From Armigeres subalbatus (Eukaryota > Arthropoda > Insecta > Diptera > Culicidae), in assembly GCF_024139115.2 (NCBI RefSeq), contig NC_085141.1:242535047-242599046 (forward strand): a stretch of DNA of 64,000 bases, given 5' to 3'. This document shows positions 54,923 through 64,000 of this stretch, one piece after another; positions within the stretch are counted from its first letter, which is position 1; every line of letters starts with the position of its first letter. The notes beneath the pieces were generated by a model, which saw only the letters and a program-made list of their open reading frames with translations, searched no databases and was not told the DNA's origin. The position numbers were made by a program, and so were the translations under genes.

Positions 54923-56427
54923 TAGGATAAATCCGGTTGAGATGCCACACCTTTTAAAAAATCGACATTTCTCCAAAACAATACGTTAAATTGAAACTCT
55001 TCTCATTGTTTCTTATAGTTTAGGGATCCTACTACATCATGTAGAAGTCATTTGCAAAACAAATTAAATCGGACTGTACTATTTATATTTTGATGAAAAA
55101 AAGTCAAATCCGGGTGAGATGCCACACCTCATGGGGAGATGCCGCACGTAGGAAACGTTGGAGAAATAAGATTATAATTTGTTTCCGGTGTTGAACGTAA
55201 TTTTTCAGGAAAGCATTGTCATTTATGTCTGTTGTTTAACCCAAAAACAAACAAATTTCTTCGCGTGAACAATTCCTTATTTCTTCTGTATTACAATACA
55301 CAGTCGAGGATATTAGTCATTAATAGGTTTCTACTTTGTTGTTTTTCTCCCATGCACATTTAATATTATAAATCGTCACAAATTACACATATGGCGTTCT
55401 TCTGTATACACGACGATCTTTCAACTTGTTTGATATTTGAAGATGGTCTTATATTCTTCATTGCAATGCTCTCCCATACCTGCTTTCCCTTCGTGGGTAT
55501 CTGATCTTGCAATTCATTACATGTAAGGGAAGTGTACCGGTTTTGGACACCTTAGTGCCTAATTTGGCCAACCCTGAAAAAAGCATATTTCCAAAAAAAT
55601 ATCAATCAGTTTCAACAGCAGAGAAAGATAAGGGATGTATCTCCTGTTGAAGCTAATAAAACCCCTCGAAAATTGCATTATGCGAGAAACTGACCAAATT
55701 AGGAACATGGCCAAAACTGGTACAGTTACCCTACTCATATTGAAAACAATTAAAAAAGAAGAAATGGGACACTAATTGATTTGTTTCTCATTATTGTGAT
55801 GTTTTCAGTAGTGAGCACGAATGATAACGAAAAAATACGACACTGATGAAGTCGAAATCGTTCCTTGAGCATATATCATTAATTTCGGAGCATGATTATC
55901 CAAAAAGTCTTGATTTTTTGGGCAGGATTCTTCTCCCAATCCCTTGCAATATCTTAATCTTCGTATTTTTCATGATTTTCTCACTTAATAATAATATCTC
56001 ATTGAAGTGCTGATAGTAGGTAGATGTGGCCTATACCGGTCTATACCGATTGTAAGGGATAGATGCCACATCACTATAATTTTTACGAAAAACATTAATT
56101 GCTTCTAAACATAACCTACAAGGTTTTTAGAGGTTTCAAATAATGAAATAAACATGTGGCTTTGTAAGAATTTTCTGAAAACCGTACAAAAATTCTTTAT
56201 TAAAAATAGCGTTAGAAATTGTACGGCTTCCGCGGCGTAAATAAAAATGTTTGACCATCATATTACTGTTTTAGCTGATAAGAATGAGCATTTACTACTT
56301 ACGTTTTTGTTTTTGCTACAAAAGACGCATTCTCACATACATTTGAGCCAATGAATCAAGTCTGTTCTACCAGATCTTCAAAGTGCGGCAACTATAACGA
56401 CGCGGCATCTCACCCGGATTTACCCTA
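54923..56427. mobile_element. TA-flanked inverted-repeat element, GAGATGCCAC family, ~1.5 kb
   Basis: Left end TAGGATAAATCCGGTTGAGA then TGCCACACC; right end GGCATCTCACCCGGATTTAC then CCTA. These are ~27-bp terminal inverted repeats with TA at both edges. The internal motif CCGGGTGAGATGCCACACCT repeats at 55110. A smaller MITE (55526-55731) is nested inside. No transposase frame was found, so it is non-autonomous. Confidence 0.82.
55526..55731. mobile_element. Nested MITE, GTACCGGTTTTGG termini
   Basis: AGGGAAGTGTACCGGTTTTG at the left edge is matched by the inverse of CCAAAACTGGTACAGTTACC at the right, and TA occurs at both outer edges (55524-55525 and 55732-55733). ~206 bp, non-coding, lying within the larger element 54923-56427. 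Confidence 0.8.
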
Positions 56428-56448
56428 TAGTCGTAAAGTAGGGGTTAG

Positions 56449-56880
56449 GGACAAAAGGTCGAAAGGGACTAAAGGTCGACAAAACGTGGAACGGGATAAA
56501 AAGTTGAAAGGACGAAACGTCAAACGGGACAAAATGTCGAAAGAGACAAAAGGTCTAAAAGAACTTAAGGTCAAAAAAGGGAGAGAATCAATCTCACACA
56601 ATACAAGCTTTAAGCTTAATTCATTTCTTAAAAAAAAAAAACTGTAACAAAACTAACTAGAAATTTATAATATTGTTTCACAGTAATTACTCATTCTTTG
56701 AAAATTGCTCATTCTTCAACTTTGATTGATGAGATCAGTTTATTATTTATGCTTTCTTGATCGACCTTTTATTATCCTTTCCGACCTTTTTTTCCTTTTA
56801 ACCTTCTGTCCCTTTCAACGTTGGCTTTTCGACCTTTTGTCTTTCGATTTTTTATCCTTTCGAACTTTTGTCATAGACTC
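56449..56880. repeat. Paired inverted GGTCGAAAGGGACAAAA arrays
   Basis: The forward array 56449-56582 (GACAAAAGGTCGAAAGGGAC and variants) and the inverted array 56757-56880 (CGACCTTTTGTCTTTCG and variants) flank ~175 bp of AT-rich DNA. The same repeat family frames the polypurine core at 37.56-39.28 kb. The 98-codon plus frame is a repeat artefact. Confidence 0.85.
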
Positions 56881-57792
56881 GTCGAGGAGGACTATGATTT
56901 CGCATCTAGTGGTAATGTTGCACATTTCGTTATCGTCGGTAGTTTGATGCGAACAGCTTTCTGCTCCAGGCCAACTTCGAGCGAAATCGGAACAGTCTCT
57001 CTGCTTAAGACTTAAGACTTTAGCATATTGCAATACAAGAGACAGTATTACATCCAGTAATGATTCTGGGCATATTAGACTTTCTAAGGATAATGTTTTT
57101 TACAAGACAAATTAAAATATGACATCCAGTTATGATTCTGGTAATAGTTACGACATGCTTAGTATGTGCCCTTCAGCAGCTTCCGGAATATTCAAAATCA
57201 CCCATTTTCAAAAAAAAAATCAAACCATGTTAATTATGATTTTAATGATGTTTGCATGATTGGGCACAGTACCGAGGATATATATCCGAAGCATTCAAAA
57301 AACTCTTACGCACCTTGATAAAATGGGTATCAAACTTCAGCATTTTTCGAAGCTCGAAACCATTGGCGAAAAATTCTAGGGGGAGGCTATCTTTTTTCAA
57401 GTTTTATATTTTTACAGTCATAACAAATATAGTTTATCATTCTCTCTCGACCCAACTTATGTACAGATAACGTTTGCAAGTTGGCCTGCCAGATATTCAT
57501 GGATGAATTAATAATTTCAAATGATGCTCATCGGAGTTCAGCCCTGACATAAATAATCTAGAAATCTCGTAGGATTCCAAAAACCTTGATAGGTTAAAAA
57601 CCATTGCTTCGAGCCCATTATATATTAAATATTGGATAAATCAGCTAAATTATTTTCTTCGGCATACAATTCCTACGAGCTTTCAAACGGCGATCTAGCA
57701 GCAAAATCCTCACCAAACTTATATTTAAAAATTGAATTCTACATCCTAATACAACATACATGTAGATAATTTTCGATCGAACGTTCGTTGAG
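56881..57792. other. Unassigned DNA
   Basis: A short imperfect duplication is seen (ACATCCAGTAATGATTCTGG near 57051 and ACATCCAGTTATGATTCTGG near 57121, ~70 bp apart). No gene supported. Confidence 0.4.
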
Positions 57793-58379
57793 TTCGTTTG
57801 GTGTCTTCCACAAAGTTGTTGCTTGATAAGTAGGCCTTCATATCGTGATAAAAATTTAGTTCGGAACTCTACCGCTAGGGGGGCGCTTCAGCTAACTTTT
57901 TATATGAGCATGACAGGTTGATGGTGTCTTCTGCAAAGTTTGAGAATTTAGTATTATGAGAAACTCTTGCGAAGGAACCATCTTTGAAAAGGCTTTTGAT
58001 TCTGAGATACAATGTCTTTTTTGTTAAAAATGTGCTTTTGTTCCCAAAATTTGATTTTTTTTAAGAGTAATATGTGGTAGGGTCTGACCCGATTTAATCG
58101 ACAAACAACCTAAAAAATGTAAAATATTTAAAATATATAGAAAATTTGTTTTATTTTCCCACTCCCTCCCACATCCCACCGAGATTTTATCTCGGATAGA
58201 ATTTTTGGGTTGTAAAGAATGAAATAGAGGGGAATTATTTTTTCAACTGAATGATTTTGCGCTCTATTTAACATACGCCACAAATTTCTTGGATGCAGTC
58301 CTACTATTACTACCATGCTTTATTTAACGTTGGCATACGAACTGTTTATGCAGAACATAATATAAATACAAAATGTTTT

Positions 58380-58629
58380 AGCATTAGCATTAGCATTGAG
58401 CATATCGCACAAATTCGTAGGTTGTACAAGCCAAGACTATTATATGGGAGTAGCATCACTTGCATTCGTTACCACAGATATTGATTTGGGGCTAATCACT
58501 ATCTCTTAGATGGAAACAATAGTCGAGATTTGTCCTGGCCACGTCCTTGCGAATGCTGAGGAACGGGAGGATGGTTAGTTGGACACCTACTTAAGAAAGA
58601 TGCAGAGAACTCTACGACCTCTCATAGGT
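58380..58629 (-). mobile_element. Retroposed 3'-end fragment with 24-bp target duplication
   Basis: A 250-bp insert is flanked by a perfect 24-bp direct repeat at 58356-58379 and 58630-58653 (begins CATAATATAAATAC). Its left edge carries tandem AGCATT hexamers; read on the minus strand this is a 3' tail of AATGCT repeats. It is therefore a 5'-truncated LINE or a SINE inserted in minus orientation. The family was not recognised. Confidence 0.85.
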
Positions 58630-58927
58630 CATAATATAAATACAAAATGTTTTGTACATTAATCATCGAAGAACGTACTTATCTTTTTTCAGAACTAGGA
58701 GCTGTTTCATAATTTCCGGTGATGTTTCAGGATAGTCCATTTTCAACGATTTAGATCTTGAAGACGAACATAGAATATCGCCAACTATACTGACACCCGT
58801 TAAGAATATGGATAAAATCAAACCTTCTTGTTTCGAAATCCGTCCAGAGTGTACTAACTTTATCTTCAAGGTAACCAAATCTGTAGCGTCATTTGGTGAT
58901 GTCTAAGCTAAATTCCAGACCAATATA

Positions 58928-59121
58928 TAGGGGGAATGACGGCTTTGGCAGGTTTTGTTCTATTATTGGCAGGGGGTTTTTTATGACTGATTATGCTCAA
59001 ATTTGGCCTAAACATTCTTTGCATATCAAAGAATATTGTGTCCAAATTTCATAAAATTCGGTCGACAAAAACCCCCCTGCCAATAATAGAACAAAACCTG
59101 CCAAAGCCGTCTTTTCCCCTA
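58928..59121. mobile_element. Palindromic TA-flanked MITE, ~194 bp
   Basis: TAGGGGGAATGACGGCTTTG then GCAGGTTTTGTTCTATTATT is inverted at the right edge, ending GCCGTCTTTTCCCCTA. The arms are ~50 bp and almost perfect. It begins and ends with TA plus a run of G/C like several other elements in this window. Confidence 0.88.
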
Positions 59122-59817
59122 TTAAAATAATACTGCAAAATAACCAAAACGAAGCCCAGAAAGTTTTTGTGCTTATTATAATATGAATTTTACGGCCTAC
59201 TTTGATTGAATAAGTGGCAAGGTTTCCGTCAAACACATGCTGAACTAAATAAATATTAAGGCACTGTGGATGATTTACGGCAAATTTCTGCAACCGAATT
59301 CGCGTCTGTTACATTCTTTATAACCCAAAGATTCTATCCGAGAAATAAATCTAAGCAGGAAGTGGAGGGAGTAGGAAAATAAATCGATTTTTCATCATAT
59401 TTTTGAATATTTTCCAAAAATTAAGGCGTTCTGCAAGTTATTTCATGGTCCAATCGGCTCAGACAGTACTATATATTACTCTCCGAGATACAGATAAATT
59501 ACGTGGTAATAAATATTTCACATAGATACAAAACTAAACTAAAAATAATAAAATTTTGGATATAAACTCACATTTTTGACATAAAATGCATTGTATCTCA
59601 GAATCAAAAGCCTTTTCAAATATAGTTCCTTCTCAAAAGTTGCTCAAAATACTGAATTCTTGATTTTTGCTGAAGACACCATCATCCTGTAATGCTTATA
59701 TAAAAAGTTAGATGAAGCGCCGCCCTAGCGGTAGAGTTCCGAACTATATTTTTATCACCATATGAAGGCCTACTTATCATGCAACAACTTTGTGGAAGAC
59801 ACCAAACTTCTATGAGG

Positions 59818-61140
59818 CAACCCTAAGGAGTTATTTATTAATGCCATGATTTCATGATATCCGACCACAGTGCGGCGGCCAAAGAGCTAAACAAAGCAAA
59901 ATAGTCTGTGTAGTTTTTAAAATCCATCGGAAAGTTCCAAGATATTTTTTATTCAACTTTTAGTTGCCTTAAAACCTAAAAGTATTACCGAACCGTTCTC
60001 CAATCTCAATAATTGGAAATTCAAAATGCTGCAAAATCCTTAGAACACTTAACAAGACAAATCTGCAGAAATACATCTATTCGAAATGTTAAGATTCGAT
60101 GCAGCCTTTCGATACCCTATATCGTATTTGTAAGAACTGTCCAGAAATGCAATGCATCTATTAGGATTAGTTTTATTTAGAAAGCCTAAGATCATTCGCT
60201 TAATTTAGTAAAAAAAAACTCGCAAACTCTGGAAAAACTTGAAAATTTTAAAAGATTGATCATTTGCTGACAAATTCCATTGCAAAATCAAAATTTGTCA
60301 GAGATTCTACGGTAACCTGAGCAATAATAAGCACCTTATGCTATTTGAAACTATAACAACTTATCCAAAATTGCAAGATGACTGAATATCAAGACCATAC
60401 AGGTAGTTCATAATTATAAGTTTTCTTTATTCAATCAAAAAATTTAGAAATTTCAAGATCTCAAAAATTGTTTCTGATATTGGTGCTTATATCTTTCGTG
60501 TTTAGCATGCCACTCGCAAAATATAAAAAAAATGCTCAAAGCTCAAAAACTTGATCAAATAGATTCAAATTGGTGTAGTGATTAGAAAAGAGAAATTTTG
60601 CAGACTATTAATTCTCGGCATTTACTCCCGTATATGATTGCAGGGCTAGTAGTTTGCAAAATATATGCAAAGCAGAGTCTATATTATATAGAGTTGCGCA
60701 AAGAGGATCTTCTTACACTTATTCTGAATGATCCTTTTATTATTATATTTGCAACTTTCGTTTTTGTTCAACCCTTTAAGTGACTTCACGGGAGTGTTCA
60801 CTTCTAAAGCTTTTTAATTCGATAACCAAGACACAGAGTGCAAACACGTGAGTTTCTTGTTCCTACTTTATTGGGGGGTGTTTTGCAGTTTTTTTAGGCT
60901 GTTTCTAGAATAAATCTAACACATTTTAATTCTTGCGTTTTATTTCGCCATAATAACCAGGTATTTTTCAAAAAAGTAAATTTTTCTCCCAGTAGATCGC
61001 CAAAACGGTTCGAAGCTGTTGGTAGGGTGGCCAATTTCTCCACAACGATATTTGGATGTTATGATTCACTTTTTCTCTGCAAATGCGGAAGTTTTATACC
61101 CACATTACTTATATTATTCACAATAGGAGGATCGTTTTAC
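59818..61140. other. Unassigned AT-rich DNA
   Basis: Short unrecognised frames only; no repeat boundary found. Confidence 0.4.
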
Positions 61141-61425
61141 CGAAAGTTGAAAGCTGTTTGGCCGAATAACACGTTAGGCCGGAACAAATCTAGACATTTG
61201 GCCGAAACGGTTATTGGACTGAAAACGTTTTGATCGAATGGAAGGGACATACGGCCAAAAATGCTGTTCGGCAAAAGTGGTCAAATGGCCGAAAAGTTCA
61301 TTGGCTAAAATTGTTATTTGGCCCAAGAAACAATTTGGCGGAAAAAGTCGATTGGCCGAATGGGCGATTTGACCGAACATTCCGGGACGGATGGGTCATA
61401 CGACCGAAAATGCTGCTTTCCGAAT
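61141..61425 (+). repeat. GGCCGAAA-type minisatellite, degenerate, forward
   Basis: Units such as TTTGGCCGAATAACACGTTA, CATTTGGCCGAAACGG and GATTGGCCGAATGGGCGA with more variable spacing than at 36.7 kb. It is followed directly by a GAAGTGAG-type block, as in the 36.7-40 kb assembly. Confidence 0.8.
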
Positions 61426-61439
61426 AAAAATGAATGTGA

Positions 61440-61620
61440 AAAGTGTAACGTTTTACTTCTTTCTTCTTACTCTTCATGCCTGACTTCTCACTCTGGAAAG
61501 TGAAGAGGGAACTAAGGAGTATGAAATGAGAAATGAGAAGAAAGAAGTGAAACATTTTCTCCGCACATCTAACTTCTAATTTTTCTATTCCTTTTTCCTA
61601 CTTCCACTTTTCAACTATCA
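61440..61620. repeat. TTCTTACTC / GAAGTGAGA-type block
   Basis: TTTTACTTCTTTCTTCTTAC then GTATGAAATGAGAAATGAGA and CTTCCACTTTTC: the low-complexity module that accompanies the GGCC arrays elsewhere, present here in both polarities. Confidence 0.65.
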
Positions 61621-64000
61621 TTAATTATTCTACACTATTCAATTATTTATTACTTTTGTAATAAATCCCGAAATGTCAAACATTTTTCATACTTATTAGT
61701 AGTCAAGAGGTCATCTTGAAGAGTCTCATAAAACCAATTTTGAGAACTGCTATGAGGCCGAATATTTTGGTCTTAATATTATCTTACAAATAACCTCTAT
61801 AAGTCTTCATGGGTTTTAATTGATTTATAATGGCATTGCAAAAGAACTTGATGTTTATCAAACTTCACAAATTTTGTGCTCAAACGATAATACACACAGA
61901 ACTTTCATTCAAACATTAATCTTTACTAATATCAGCTAATTGTCAAACAGTTATGGTTTCATGGTATGGTAGTAAGGAGAAATAGTTCAAAATGTAACGG
62001 TAAATGCTTCAAATCAAGATACGATTTTCAAACGATTCTCAATCGCTGGCGAGTTTTTATCAACTGATAATTTAAAAGTAAGATCGCCGATGAGTTTGAT
62101 CATCCTCGATTTATTGAAAATTTGATTTTTCCCATCCCTAACATGTAGTTATTAGTTTTATTATTAGTTTTGAGAATTTACTCTCCAGAACTGCTAATAG
62201 AGAACAATAAAACTCAAAATGTTACTTGGGAAGTCATCTCAATAATCGCTTGATTGTGATGTGATGAAAGAATGTGATGAAATTTCAATATTCTTTAATT
62301 CAAAGCTACGAACCAATCAACGTGTTCCACTCTCGAGTACAATTTTTATTTAGATAATACACTCTTATAATACTAATAAAAACAGTGCCCACGACAGAAG
62401 TCAAAACCAAATTTTCAAGCAATTACAGACCATAAACTGTGTGGGGGTGCACTATTCAAGGATTGCTTTTTCAGAATCCAAAAATGGCTCCTTTTATGAC
62501 CAAATTGCTACCAGTCGCATTCTGAAAACCATCCCAGTCACCCCCCCATCCGATTGTGCAATAACCAAAATTATTCCTTTTTTGTGCGGAAACCAATTTT
62601 CCCGCCGCTGCTGTTACGTCAATTACTGTGGAATTGAACAAATGGAATCATCACCAGGTCTTTCATTCATCGAGAATTCCAAATCAGTAAGCTGTAGAAC
62701 GTCTCAATTAGGAACCTAGCAGCTCCAAATGAACTGCACGCGCCTTGCGTGCGTGCGTTTGCCCAAATAAACCACATGGGTATCATTATTTCCCCGCAAC
62801 CGGGGGGACCCATAAAGATCCTACAAGCTCTTCCATCGCCGGGCGGCGCATTGCGTGTTCAACCGATGCGATGATGCTGGCCCGTGTGTCTAAGCTATGC
62901 AATTTAGACGTGCGTTCGCCGCAGCTATTCATCAGTCTGAGAGACCGACCGACTGAACCGGGGCGAAATCAATTACAAAGTCTAAAATATGGATTTAATG
63001 AGCGTCCCGTGGGGCCTCTCGCCGCTGCTGAAATTTATCGAACGGTCCCGATTGCATTGTTGTTATTGCCGCCGTGGAACGGGCGCGCGGGCTGTCGAGT
63101 GTGAAAATGACGTCATTAGATTCCGCTTTCAAGACCCTCCCCTGCTGCCGAATAATGCTACTTCACTGCACTTGGTAGCAGAGGGGGAAGGGTCGGGTGG
63201 TTGGCTATTGTGAACGAGTGTTCATTAGCAAGTGAAAGCCCTTTTGTACCTACTTGGCGGGAGATTGCAGCGGAAGCGAACGGAGGAGCATGGCAATTGT
63301 CATCTCAAATGGTGTCATTACGCGTTATTCGGAGCGCCCGGAACCTATCTGCTCAATCAGGGTTGAATGCTACTGCGCTAAACAATGGCAAGTGTTGAAT
63401 CAACACTCATTGAACACTCGAAAATTGCCGTTCCGGAGCGCACTCAGCGAGCGAGCGTGATCCGATATCCCTGAATCTAGGGATCTGTTGTCTCCCGCTG
63501 CCATACAAAGTGAATGTTGTGTTTGCAAACAAGAAGGGCCCAGGGAGTGCGGGTGGATGAGAGTTGAATTTCACGAACAAATGTTTTTCCCGCTTCGATG
63601 GTTCCGCCGAGAGCAAATGTAATCCGCGAACATGAAACCGATCAAGATGCTCGAAAGGTCCTTGTACGGCGGCTAATTAGTTTGTGAATCACGGAAAGCT
63701 GGCACGGATGTAGCAGTGGACTTGATAGCAATCGGAATCTAATTAAAATTCTTCCAATCTGCTTGAAACTTTGATGCACCAAAGTGAGAATTGAGAATTT
63801 ATTGCCCCGTTGTGGAATGAGATCCGAAAAATTGCTACTGCCAATTCCCCCTGCGACCAATTAATCGATTTTTTTCCCTATCTCTCGCTGTCCCCGTAGA
63901 ACTCAATCGCTGTCATCGCCCTCATAACAACACCTACCTTCCGTTCAAAAGAGTAGGGATTCGGAAAGTTTGTTTAATTAAAAAAACGGTCAAAATAATG
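61621..64000. other. Unique DNA, no gene supported
   Basis: An AT-rich first half and a GC-richer second half (62700-63500) are without recognisable repeat. Frames of 65-119 codons there (for example 62745-63104) lack domains and overlap in several phases. This could belong to a gene continuing beyond the window; nothing here proves it. Confidence 0.45.

Larger units (their letters stand above)
57793..59817. mobile_element. Foldback element with ~480-bp inverted arms, ~2.0 kb
   Basis: Left arm ~57793-58275 and right arm ~59300-59817 are inverted copies, very similar over the outer ~220 bp (TTCCACAAAGTTGTTGC, AAGTAGGCCTTCATAT, TCGGAACTCTACCGCTAGGG, AGGCTTTTGATTCTGAGATA). They are more diverged inward but still share TTTATTTTCC(C/T)ACTCCCT and CTCGGATAGAAT. 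The interior holds two later insertions, at 58380-58629 and 58928-59121. No transposase is visible. Confidence 0.82.

Noticed and set aside
62441..63213. 92-119 codon frames near the right end considered as exons
   Set aside because: No domain, no supported splice sites and overlapping alternatives; kept as unassigned unique DNA.

Overview
This window looks like nuclear DNA of a culicine mosquito, most likely an Aedes species. The evidence is several copies of a tRNA-like SINE matching the Feilai type of Aedes (internal Pol III boxes, conserved body, GAA-rich 3' tail), an RTE-clade LINE of the JAM1 kind in two copies, an R4/Dong-like LINE, many short inverted-repeat elements, and very long simple or minisatellite arrays in AT-rich DNA. 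I find no host protein-coding exon, no functional tRNA or rRNA gene, and no CRISPR-like structure. Nearly all long open frames lie in tandem or low-complexity DNA and are artefacts. The only convincing protein homology is to reverse transcriptases, and every such frame is broken or truncated.

Layout. 1-7.6 kb: mostly unique, unassigned DNA with one interspersed repeat split by a Feilai-type SINE. 7.6-10.5 kb: an (AAACAAT)n satellite interrupted by a 124-bp-arm palindrome, then a 5'-truncated RTE LINE. 11-17 kb: a degraded R4-like LINE and a long pyrimidine tract lie between two diverged copies of one segment; one copy carries a TA-flanked inverted-repeat element that the other lacks. 18.06-20.63 kb: a 2.6-kb foldback-like element with arms of ~150-bp monomers, itself invaded by a MITE and then by a second RTE copy. 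21-25 kb: unique DNA. 25-29.1 kb: minisatellite and polypurine/polypyrimidine tracts. 29.1-32.7 kb: unique DNA. 32.7-36 kb: several MITEs, a 230-bp direct-repeat pair and a SINE. 36.7-42.4 kb: a mirrored assembly of GGCCGAAA-type, GGTCGAA-type, GAAGTGAGA-type and polypurine repeats, containing a MITE and a 629-bp tRNA-like SINE with 17-bp target duplications. 42.4-46.2 kb: unique DNA. 46.2-50.7 kb: two large satellite arrays separated by a MITE. 50.9-54.7 kb: a Jockey-like RT fragment, unique DNA, an interspersed repeat, a 262-bp non-autonomous Helitron and a SINE 3' end. 54.9-61.6 kb: inverted-repeat elements, including a 2-kb foldback with ~480-bp arms. 61.6-64 kb: unique DNA.

The elements do not form a pathway. 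What the window records is the order of insertions. Target duplications, split repeats and a partial empty site allow several insertions to be ordered directly from the sequence. The most interesting signals are the foldback-like elements whose arms consist of tandem minisatellites, and palindromic elements lying exactly at satellite boundaries. No new enzymatic or defence system is supported.
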